Positions 6,597 through 11,688 of a DNA stretch of 11,688 nt are shown here, piece after piece; the stretch's first letter is position 1; the number at the start of each line of letters is the position of its first letter. The stretch lies in contig DATDAH010000007.1 in assembly GCA_036525535.1 (NCBI GenBank), positions 1 through 11,688 of the forward strand, read 5' to 3'. Under the pieces are notes generated by a model that searched no databases, had not been told where the DNA came from, and saw nothing but the letters and a program-made list of their open reading frames with translations. This DNA is from DATDAH01 sp036525535. Its GTDB lineage: Bacteria > Actinomycetota > Acidimicrobiia > Acidimicrobiales > DATDAH01. A program made the position numbers and the translations under genes.

Positions 6597-6625
6597 TAAC
6601 GGCCGGGTCGGATCGGTGGTCAAAT
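6597..6625 (+). promoter_or_regulatory. Putative promoter of the carboxyltransferase gene
   Basis: TAACGG (6597-6602) and TCAAAT (6620-6625) are separated by 17 bases; the second hexamer lies 6 bases before the ATG at 6632. The -35 match is poor. There is no Shine-Dalgarno sequence, so a leaderless start is plausible. Confidence 0.3.
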
Positions 6626-6631
6626 GGGTCG

Positions 6632-7975
6632 ATGCCCGCCGCGCTCGCCCTCCGTGCGGCCGTGGAGGGGACCGTCGAGGCGCAGGTCGACGACAGCCTC
6701 GGTCGACAGGCGGTGGTCGTCCGTTCGACGAGTGACCGTCGCCGCGGGGCCCTCAGCGCGGCGGACGGGGACACCATCGCCCTCGCCGCCCGCACCGCCC
6801 GTCAGTCCGGTGTCCCCCTCGTGCTCGTGCTGGCCTCCAGCGGGGCGGACGTCATCGATGGCGTCGACGCGCTCGTCGGCTGGGGCCGGGCGGCCAAGGA
6901 GCTGGTGGCTTGCTCGGGGATCGTGCCCATCCTCGCCGCGCTGGTCGGACCCGCGGTGTCCGGCCCCGCGCTGTTGCTCGGGGTGGCCGACATCGTGGTG
7001 ATGACCCCGTCGTCCTACGCCTACGTCTCCGGTCCCCGGATGGTCCGCCAGATGACCGGGGCGATGATCTCGTCCGACGAGCTGGGCGGCGTCAGCGCCC
7101 ACCAGCGGTCGACGGGCGTCGCCGCTCGAGTGGTGCCGATGGAGGAGGTGGACGACGCTCTCGCCGACCTGCTGGCGTACCTCCCCGACAGCAACGACGA
7201 CGAACCGCCTCGGTGGCCGACGTCGGACCCCGTCGAACGGGCGACGCCCGACGCCGGGGCGATCCTCCCGGAGGAGTCGACCGCGGGCTACGACGTCCGT
7301 TCCGTCATCCGCTCGATCGTGGACGACGACGAGTTCCTCGAGCTGCGGGAGCTCTACGCCCCCAACCTGGTCACCGGCTTCGCGACGGTCGACGGCCGCC
7401 CCGTCGGCATCGTGGCCAATCAGCCCCAGCAACTGGCGGGCACGCTCGACATCACGTGCTCGCACAAGGGCGCCCGCTTCGTGTCGTTCTGCGATGCCTT
7501 CAACCTGCCGCTGGTGACCCTGGTCGACACGTCGGGCTTCTACCCCGGCAAGGACATGGAGTGGCGGGGGATGATCCGCCACGGCGCCCAGCTCGCCTTC
7601 GCCTACGCCCGGGCCACTGTCCCCCGAGTCGGCCTGACCCTGCGCAAGTCCTATGGCGGGGCCTTCATCGTCATGGACTCCAAGGCCATGGGCTGTGACC
7701 TCCACCTGGCCTGGCCCACCGCCGAGATCGCGGTCATGGGTGCCGAGGGCGCGGTGGGCATCCTCCATCGTCGCACCGATCCCGCCGAGCGTCCGGCGCG
7801 CGTCGTCGAGTACGAGGAGCAGTACCTCAACCCCTGGATCGCCGCCGAACGCGGCTACATCGACGCCGTCATCGATCCCGCCGACACGAGACGCGAGCTC
7901 TGCGCCGCCCTCGAGGTGCTGTCGACCAAGCGCGAGCTCCTCGCCCCGAGACGCCACGACAACCTGCCGCTGTAG
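6632..7975 (+). CDS. Shortened acyl-CoA carboxylase carboxyltransferase (AccD/PccB-like)
   Basis: A 447-residue carboxyltransferase-family protein; typical beta subunits of acetyl-/propionyl-CoA carboxylases have about 510-550. The second crotonase-like half is well conserved: NQPQQLAGTLDI (263-274), ARFVSFCDAFNLPLVTLVDT (281-300), the oxyanion-loop motif RKSYGGAF (338-345), AWPTAEIAVMGAEGAVGILHRR (360-381) and AAERGYIDAVI. The first half diverges: the usual N-terminal helical segment is absent, the DSGGAR-type motif reads ASSGADVIDG (68-77), and the GGA oxyanion loop reads GPAVSGPAL (106-114). The start is ATG 6632; the frame is open further upstream but overlaps the MarR-GNAT gene. It would transfer CO2 from biotin-BCCP to an acyl-CoA, but no biotin carboxylase/BCCP subunit is encoded here. 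It could be a divergent paralogue acting with a distant alpha subunit, or a decarboxylase-like relative. Confidence 0.85.
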   Translation: MPAALALRAAVEGTVEAQVDDSLGRQAVVVRSTSDRRRGALSAADGDTIALAARTARQSGVPLVLVLASSGADVIDGVDALVGWGRAAKELVACSGIVPILAALVGPAVSGPALLLGVADIVVMTPSSYAYVSGPRMVRQMTGAMISSDELGGVSAHQRSTGVAARVVPMEEVDDALADLLAYLPDSNDDEPPRWPTSDPVERATPDAGAILPEESTAGYDVRSVIRSIVDDDEFLELRELYAPNLVTGFATVDGRPVGIVANQPQQLAGTLDITCSHKGARFVSFCDAFNLPLVTLVDTSGFYPGKDMEWRGMIRHGAQLAFAYARATVPRVGLTLRKSYGGAFIVMDSKAMGCDLHLAWPTAEIAVMGAEGAVGILHRRTDPAERPARVVEYEEQYLNPWIAAERGYIDAVIDPADTRRELCAALEVLSTKRELLAPRRHDNLPL

Positions 7976-8019
7976 CAGAAGAGCGACGTTCGGCCCTGGC
8001 GGTCGAGGTCGGCGGCCTG

Positions 8020-8025
8020 CAGAGT
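8020..8025 (+). promoter_or_regulatory. Putative -10 element of the WS/DGAT gene
   Basis: CAGAGT lies 7 bases before the GTG at 8033, with the same spacing as TAGAGT before the MarR-GNAT gene. No Shine-Dalgarno sequence or convincing -35 is seen in the 57-base gap, so read-through from the carboxyltransferase gene is equally possible. Confidence 0.22.
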
Positions 8026-8032
8026 CGGGATC

Positions 8033-9379
8033 GTGAGGCTCTCGACCACGCCGATAGAGCGGGCCAGCCCGAGCGACCTCGTCCCTCGGGCCATCGACAC
8101 GGGGTCCGTGCCCATGCAGGTGGGCGCCGTGCTGGTGCTCGCTCCGACCGCCATCTCAGGAGCGGCCGTCACCGAGGCGATCGACCGCCGGACCCGGGCG
8201 ATCCCTCGGCTGAGGCAGCGCCTGGTCGATGCGCCGGTCGGTTGTGGTCGCCCGCTCTGGGTCGACGACGACGACTTCGACATCGAGCACCACGTCAGAC
8301 GGGTGGTCTGCCCGGCCCCCGGTGACGAGGCGGCGCTGCTGGCAGTGGCGGCCGACGTCGTCATCGAGCGCCTGCCCGACGAGCACTCGCCCTGGTCGGT
8401 CACGTTCGTGACGGGCCTGGCCTCCGGGGGCACCGCGCTCGTCGCCGTGTTCCACCACGTCCTGGCCGACGGCATCGGCGGGCTGGCCGTCCTCGCCGGC
8501 CTCGTCGACGGAGCGAGCGACGTCGCGCTGCCGGACGGCTTTCCCCGACCGCGACCCCGAGCGCGGGCGCTGCTGGTCGACGTCACGAAGGCTCGCCTCC
8601 GGGCGCTGCGCCGAGTGCCATCGACCGTGCGATCCGTCGGGCAGGCGATCGGCGAGCTCCGTCGGACTGACACCGCCCGCATCGAGCGCAGCACGCTGAA
8701 CCGACCGACCGGCCCCGAGCGAGCCTTGGCCGTGGCCCGGGTCGAGCTGGCGCCCGTCGTCGAGGTCGCCCACGCCCATGGTGCGACGGTCAACGACGTG
8801 GTCCTGGCGGCGGTGGCTGGTGCGCTCCGGTCGACCCTCGAGCGTCGGGGTGAACGCACGGTGCCGGAGTTCGTGATGACCATCCCGGTCTCCGCCCGTC
8901 GCGACGCCAGCACCACCGAGCTCGGCAACGACATCGGCGTGAAGACCGTGGCCGTGCCCACGCAGGGCGACATCGACGATCGACTGGCCGAGACCGCTCG
9001 CCGCCGGGCGAGGGCCGAGCGACCGACGGCTGCGGTCTCGAGATTGCTCGACGCCGTCTTCCGCCTCACTGGCCGGCTCCACCTCTTTGCGTGGTTCACC
9101 AACCGCCAACGCATGGTGCACACCTTCGTCACCAACCTGCGGGGCCCGGCCGAGCGCCTGACGTTCCTCGGTGCTGAGGTCGACGAGGTGATCCCGGTCT
9201 CGGCCATCTCCGGCAACGTCACGGTCGCCTTCGCCGTCCTCTCCTACGCCGGCACGCTCGCCATAACCGTCGTCGCCGACCCCACCGCCTGCCCCGACCT
9301 GGCCGAGGTGCGTGAGGCCCTACAGACCGAACTCGATGCGCTCGCCGAAGCGGGGAACGGGGCTACGGCTCGAGGGTGA
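8033..9379 (+). CDS. Wax ester synthase/diacylglycerol acyltransferase-like protein
   Basis: A 448-residue WS/DGAT (condensation-domain superfamily) acyltransferase, transferring an acyl group from acyl-CoA to an alcohol or diacylglycerol for wax or triacylglycerol synthesis. The catalytic HHxxxDG motif is HHVLADG at 141-147. The family beginning is seen in ASPSDLVPRA and PMQVGAVLVL (28-37), and the C-terminal half has ATVNDVVLAAVAGALR, the PVSARR segment and the FVTNLRGP motif. The chosen GTG at 8033 places the S-P-S-D motif near residue 11, as usual; the first in-frame ATG lies at residue 28, inside the conserved region. Length fits the family (450-480). It is 57 bases downstream of the carboxyltransferase gene on the same strand, and its last 17 bases overlap the end of the convergent alcohol dehydrogenase gene. 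Wax synthase and DGAT activity cannot be told apart from sequence. Confidence 0.9.
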   Translation: MRLSTTPIERASPSDLVPRAIDTGSVPMQVGAVLVLAPTAISGAAVTEAIDRRTRAIPRLRQRLVDAPVGCGRPLWVDDDDFDIEHHVRRVVCPAPGDEAALLAVAADVVIERLPDEHSPWSVTFVTGLASGGTALVAVFHHVLADGIGGLAVLAGLVDGASDVALPDGFPRPRPRARALLVDVTKARLRALRRVPSTVRSVGQAIGELRRTDTARIERSTLNRPTGPERALAVARVELAPVVEVAHAHGATVNDVVLAAVAGALRSTLERRGERTVPEFVMTIPVSARRDASTTELGNDIGVKTVAVPTQGDIDDRLAETARRRARAERPTAAVSRLLDAVFRLTGRLHLFAWFTNRQRMVHTFVTNLRGPAERLTFLGAEVDEVIPVSAISGNVTVAFAVLSYAGTLAITVVADPTACPDLAEVREALQTELDALAEAGNGATARG

Positions 9380-10298
9380 CCTTGATGGCGCCGGCGCCGC
9401 GGTCGGCGGCGACGCGGAAGGCTTCGGGGGCGTCGTCCAATGGGAAGCGGTGGGTGATGAGGGCGGGGGCCAGCTCGGGGACGGCGGCGAGCAGGGTGGC
9501 GGCGTCGTCGACCTCTCGGTGGCCGCCAAGGTGGCCGTAGGCCATGCAGCCCACGACGTCGAGCTCCTTCAGGCCGATCGGCGCGGCCGCGAGGGCCACC
9601 TCTTCCCAGTACGTGCCGAGGAGGGCGATGGTCCCGCGCACCCGGGTCAGGCCGATCGCCTGGTTGAAGGCCGACGAGGTGCCGGCTGCGTCGATCACCA
9701 CGTCATAGTGGCCCTCGACCGGCCGACCGCCGACGGACTCCGCGGCGGCGGCTTGGTGCGGGTGCCGGGCGGCGACGCCGACCTCGCAGCCGAGGTGGAC
9801 GGCGGCGGCCACCGAGGCGACGCCGAGCGTTCCCCCGCCGACGACTGCGACCCGGTGGCCGGCCTCGATCCGGGCCCGGTGCATCGCCCGTACGGCGCAC
9901 GCCACGGGCTCGACCAGCGAGGCGTCCCCGACGGCGAGGCCGTCGGGGAGCGGCACGACGCACTCGGGCGGCACGACCAGCTCGTCGGCCATGCCCCCGT
10001 CCACGCCGATGCCGACGGTCTGCGCCTCCCGGCACAGGTGGGTGTCGCCGGCGAGGCAGCTCTCGCAGGTCCCGCACCGGTGGACGACGGGCTCGACGGC
10101 GACCGGCGTGCCGTCGTCCAGCCACCCCGCGATCTCATGGCCGAGGGTCACCGGCATCGGCCCCCACTGGACCAGGTGCAGGTCCGACCCGCAGATGCCC
10201 GCGCCGGCGACCCGTACCCGCACCTCGTCCCCGGTGGGCTCCCGCGCCGGGAGGTCCAGCACTTCGATCCCGTTCTCCGTGTTCCGTACGCCCCTCAT
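9363..10298 (-). CDS. Zinc-dependent medium-chain alcohol dehydrogenase
   Basis: A 311-residue MDR-family dehydrogenase (threonine/sorbitol dehydrogenase-like), interconverting an alcohol and an aldehyde or ketone with NAD(P). Catalytic zinc ligands are visible: C36 in GICGSDLH, H54-E55 in GHE, and E130 in LVEPVACA. The structural zinc site has four cysteines, 75, 78, 81 and 89. The Rossmann loop is VVGGGTLGV (152-160). After the second strand, VGVAARHPHQ has no acidic residue, which may favour NADP. It is about 30 residues shorter than the usual 340-350, mostly in short loops; nothing catalytic is lost. The start ATG 10298 follows GAGGGGG by 7 bases; in-frame codons further upstream would overlap the Ltp-like gene. 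It lies 73 bases downstream of that gene on the same strand, suggesting a shared pathway. Confidence 0.92.
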   Translation of the reverse strand: MRGVRNTENGIEVLDLPAREPTGDEVRVRVAGAGICGSDLHLVQWGPMPVTLGHEIAGWLDDGTPVAVEPVVHRCGTCESCLAGDTHLCREAQTVGIGVDGGMADELVVPPECVVPLPDGLAVGDASLVEPVACAVRAMHRARIEAGHRVAVVGGGTLGVASVAAAVHLGCEVGVAARHPHQAAAAESVGGRPVEGHYDVVIDAAGTSSAFNQAIGLTRVRGTIALLGTYWEEVALAAAPIGLKELDVVGCMAYGHLGGHREVDDAATLLAAVPELAPALITHRFPLDDAPEAFRVAADRGAGAIKVTLEP

Positions 10299-10305
10299 GT
10301 CGTCG

Positions 10306-10312
10306 CCCCCTC
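10306..10312 (-). promoter_or_regulatory. Ribosome-binding site of the alcohol dehydrogenase gene
   Basis: GAGGGGG on the minus strand, 7 bases before the ATG at 10298, is the clearest Shine-Dalgarno sequence in the window and fixes this start. Its first base lies within the 3' arm of the inverted repeat at 10312-10363. Confidence 0.6.
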
Positions 10313-10363
10313 GAACTTGCGTCGAAAACCCGACATATCGGTGGTGTAGCGGACGCAGGTTCG
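10312..10363. repeat. Imperfect 12-bp inverted repeat in the Ltp-like/alcohol dehydrogenase gap
   Basis: CGAACTTGCGTC (10312-10323) and GACGCAGGTTCG (10352-10363) are complementary at 11 of 12 positions, around a 28-base spacer. The spacer contains a small inner inverted repeat, CCGA-CATA-TCGG (10330-10341). In minus-strand RNA the structure would sit between the Ltp-like stop and the dehydrogenase ribosome-binding site, its 3' arm touching that site. It could be a two-site operator or an RNA structure affecting dehydrogenase translation or read-through. No T-tract follows, so it is not a standard terminator. Confidence 0.4.
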
Positions 10364-10371
10364 GGTGGGGG

Positions 10372-11523
10372 TCATGACGTGCCGAGCAGGACGGTGGCCG
10401 TCGACGTGAACCAGCCGCCGGTGGCGTTGACGCAGGCGATCTCGGCGCCGTCGACCTGACGGCCCTCAGCCTCACCCCGCAGCTGCTTCACGGCCTCGAC
10501 CAGCAGGAACAGGCCCCGCATGCCCGGATGGCAGGCGGACAGGCCGCCACCGTCGGTGTTGGTGGGCAGAACCCCGCCGACCCGCAGCCGGCCGTCGGCC
10601 ACGAACGGGCCCCCCTCGCCCTTGGGGCAGAAGCCCAGCCCTTCCAGCGTGGCCACGACCATGTAGGTGAAGGCGTCGTAGAGCTGACAGACGTCGACGT
10701 CCTCCGGGCCGATCCCGGCCCGCCGAAAGGCATCGGCCCCGGACCGGACGCAGGGGGACTCGGTGAAGTCGTCCCACTCGCTCATCGTCGTGTGCGAGAT
10801 GGCTTCGCCGGTCCCGAGGACCCACACGGGCGCCTTGGCGCAGTCGGCCGCCCGCTCGGCCGTGGTCAGCACGACCGCCCCGCCGCCGTCGGACCGGATG
10901 CAGCAGTGGAGCTTGGTCAGCGGGTCGGCGATCATCGCCGACGCGTTGACCTCGTCGACCGTCAGGGGGTCCCGGTAGTACGCGTCGGGGTTCAACCCGG
11001 CGTTGAACCGGGTCGACACGGCGACCTCGGCCAGCTGCTCGATGGTCGTGCCGAACTCGTGCATGTGACGCCTGGTCGCCATGGCGTACTGCGAGATCAG
11101 CGTGTGGCCCCACGGGGCGGCGAACTGGGTCGGGCCCCGAGAGCCGAACGACAGGTTGGCTCGGCGCCGTCCGGCCTTCAGGTCCGCCCGCGTCGTCGCG
11201 CCGTAGACGAGGACGATGGTCTCGGCCATGCCCGCGTGCAGCGCGGCGACGGCGTGGCCGACCATCACCTCCCACGAGGCGCCGCCCACCTGGGTCGAGT
11301 CGAAGTGGGCCGGACGCAGGCCCAGGTACTCGGCCACCTCGACCGGCGCCAGGGAGCCGAGGCCGCAGGAGTAGAGCCCGTCGACATCGTCCCGGGTGAG
11401 GCCGGCGTCGGCCAGCGCCCGGGAGGTGGCCTGGTAGTGCAGCTCGAAGGGCGTGCGGTCGTCGACCCGCCCGACATCGGACAGCGCCGCCCCGACGATG
11501 GCGACGCGATGAGGCTCGGCCAC
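10372..11523 (-). CDS. Second thiolase-fold lipid-transfer protein (Ltp family)
   Basis: A 383-residue SCP-x/lipid-transfer thiolase-family protein, clearly paralogous to the one at 2920-4104: shared blocks include HMHEFGTT-EQLAE-AV, ADPL-KL-CC, SDGGGA/TDGGGA, LPTNTDGGGLSA and HPGMRG. The nucleophilic cysteine position reads VGGASWEV (79-86), so the usual thiolase catalysis is not expected; YDAF (282-285) and CHPGMRG (331-337) are kept, and the C-terminal motif is ACVNATGGW (363-371). GTG 11523 gives MAEPHRVAIVGAALSDV, the family beginning; the frame is open upstream but would overlap the divergent acyl-CoA dehydrogenase. It may be an aldolase or another C-C lyase/ligase on an acyl-CoA. Unlike its paralogue, no DUF35 gene is adjacent within the window. 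The alcohol dehydrogenase gene follows on the same strand. Confidence 0.87.
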   Translation of the reverse strand: MAEPHRVAIVGAALSDVGRVDDRTPFELHYQATSRALADAGLTRDDVDGLYSCGLGSLAPVEVAEYLGLRPAHFDSTQVGGASWEVMVGHAVAALHAGMAETIVLVYGATTRADLKAGRRRANLSFGSRGPTQFAAPWGHTLISQYAMATRRHMHEFGTTIEQLAEVAVSTRFNAGLNPDAYYRDPLTVDEVNASAMIADPLTKLHCCIRSDGGGAVVLTTAERAADCAKAPVWVLGTGEAISHTTMSEWDDFTESPCVRSGADAFRRAGIGPEDVDVCQLYDAFTYMVVATLEGLGFCPKGEGGPFVADGRLRVGGVLPTNTDGGGLSACHPGMRGLFLLVEAVKQLRGEAEGRQVDGAEIACVNATGGWFTSTATVLLGTS

Positions 11524-11531
11524 GGGCGGCG

Positions 11532-11537
11532 ATGGTA
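11532..11537 (-). promoter_or_regulatory. Putative -10 element of the second Ltp-like gene
   Basis: On the minus strand TACCAT lies 8 bases before the GTG at 11523, in a divergent gap of only 24 bases. The plus-strand candidate GGTAAT (11534-11539), 8 bases before the acyl-CoA dehydrogenase ATG, overlaps it, so the two promoters probably compete or share a regulator. Confidence 0.28.
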
Positions 11538-11547
11538 ATGAAGGGCG

Positions 11548-11688
11548 ATGAACCTCCGGTTCAGCGACGAGGACGAGGCGTTCCGGGCCGAGGCCCGGGA
11601 CTTCCTCGAGACCCACCTGGCCGCCGACTTCGCCGCGCTCCGGGGCCTGGGCGGCCCGGGCAAGGAGCATCAGGACTTCGCGGGTCGC
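11548..11688 (+). CDS. Acyl-CoA dehydrogenase, N-terminal fragment (window edge)
   Basis: The first 47 residues of a gene continuing past the window. MNLRFSDEDEAFRAEARDFL is the typical N-terminal helix of FadE-type FAD-dependent acyl-CoA dehydrogenases, and ALRGLGGPGKEHQDF matches the following conserved region of the actinobacterial subgroup. Such enzymes introduce the alpha-beta double bond in acyl-CoA beta-oxidation. The ATG at 11548 has an AAGGG purine run at 11541-11545, rather close to the start. It is divergent from the second Ltp-like gene with a 24-base gap. The catalytic glutamate and FAD-binding regions lie outside the window, so the subfamily cannot be named. Confidence 0.85.
   Translation, partial: MNLRFSDEDEAFRAEARDFLETHLAADFAALRGLGGPGKEHQDFAGR

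Noticed and set aside
4960..6795. Open minus-strand frame of 611 codons spanning the thioesterase and MarR-GNAT region
   Set aside because: It runs through two recognised genes and the palindromic promoter region and shows only low-complexity, arginine- and glycine-rich sequence.
6620..7957. Open minus-strand frame of 445 codons opposite the carboxyltransferase
   Set aside because: Composition is typical of an antisense shadow in GC-rich DNA; the plus strand encodes a recognised enzyme over the same span.
7855..9222. Minus-strand frame of 455 codons (Ser/Arg-rich) opposite the WS/DGAT gene
   Set aside because: No domain motif; the plus-strand gene has HHVLADG and other family motifs throughout.
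9387..9398. Palindrome GGCGCCGGCGCC
   Set aside because: Within the alcohol dehydrogenase coding sequence; a simple product of Gly/Ala codons in GC-rich DNA.
10989..11009. Perfect 8-bp inverted repeat GGTTCAAC/GTTGAACC
   Set aside because: It lies within the second Ltp-like coding sequence and about one repeat of this size is expected by chance in the window.
1..11688. tRNA, rRNA, CRISPR, transposon, phage or toxin-antitoxin genes
   Set aside because: No cloverleaf-like sequence, repeat array, transposase or integrase motif, or paired small toxin/antitoxin genes were found; the window reads as ordinary chromosomal lipid metabolism.

Overview
The window is about 70% GC and densely coding, with GTG starts, little Shine-Dalgarno signal in front of many genes, and a set of lipid/acyl-CoA enzymes typical of high-GC Actinobacteria. 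A PPOX-class putative F420 enzyme, a WS/DGAT acyltransferase, FadD-type ligases, thiolase-like lipid-transfer proteins with a DUF35 partner, and a KstR-like operator all fit a mycobacterium-like or Acidimicrobiia-like chromosome. The taxon is inference. I see no RNA gene, mobile element or CRISPR array, and no gene-free stretch longer than 75 bases.

Layout. 1-2850, minus strand: an acyl-CoA ligase (522 aa), a 63-aa membrane protein, then a FadD19-like ligase cut by the window start. The last has a palindromic KstR-type operator over its own promoter. 2920-4970, plus strand: a tight set of a thiolase-fold protein lacking the catalytic cysteines (Ltp2-like), its DUF35/zinc-ribbon partner (ATGA overlap) and a PPOX-class flavin/F420 protein. 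4971-5636, minus: a PaaI-type thioesterase, divergent from a MarR-GNAT fusion regulator (5692-6579) with an 18-bp palindrome between them. 6632-7975 and 8033-9379, plus: a shortened acyl-CoA carboxyltransferase and a WS/DGAT-like acyltransferase. 9363-11523, minus: a second Ltp-like protein followed by a zinc alcohol dehydrogenase. 11548 to the end, plus: the start of an acyl-CoA dehydrogenase.

Working model (inference): the genes activate a hydrophobic, possibly steroid- or terpenoid-like, acid to its CoA ester (two ligases), desaturate it (acyl-CoA dehydrogenase), cleave a branched side chain by a retro-aldol step (Ltp2-like plus DUF35), and process the carbonyl or CoA products (alcohol dehydrogenase, thioesterase). 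The carboxyltransferase and WS/DGAT protein connect the locus to short acyl-CoA carboxylation and storage-lipid synthesis. No substrate can be fixed from sequence alone.

The most interesting signals are the KstR-like operator, two paralogous cysteine-less thiolases with only one DUF35 partner, the MarR-GNAT gene with a palindrome over its own -10 region, a long imperfect inverted repeat ahead of the alcohol dehydrogenase, and repeated -10-like hexamers 6-8 bases before start codons, suggesting leaderless mRNAs.
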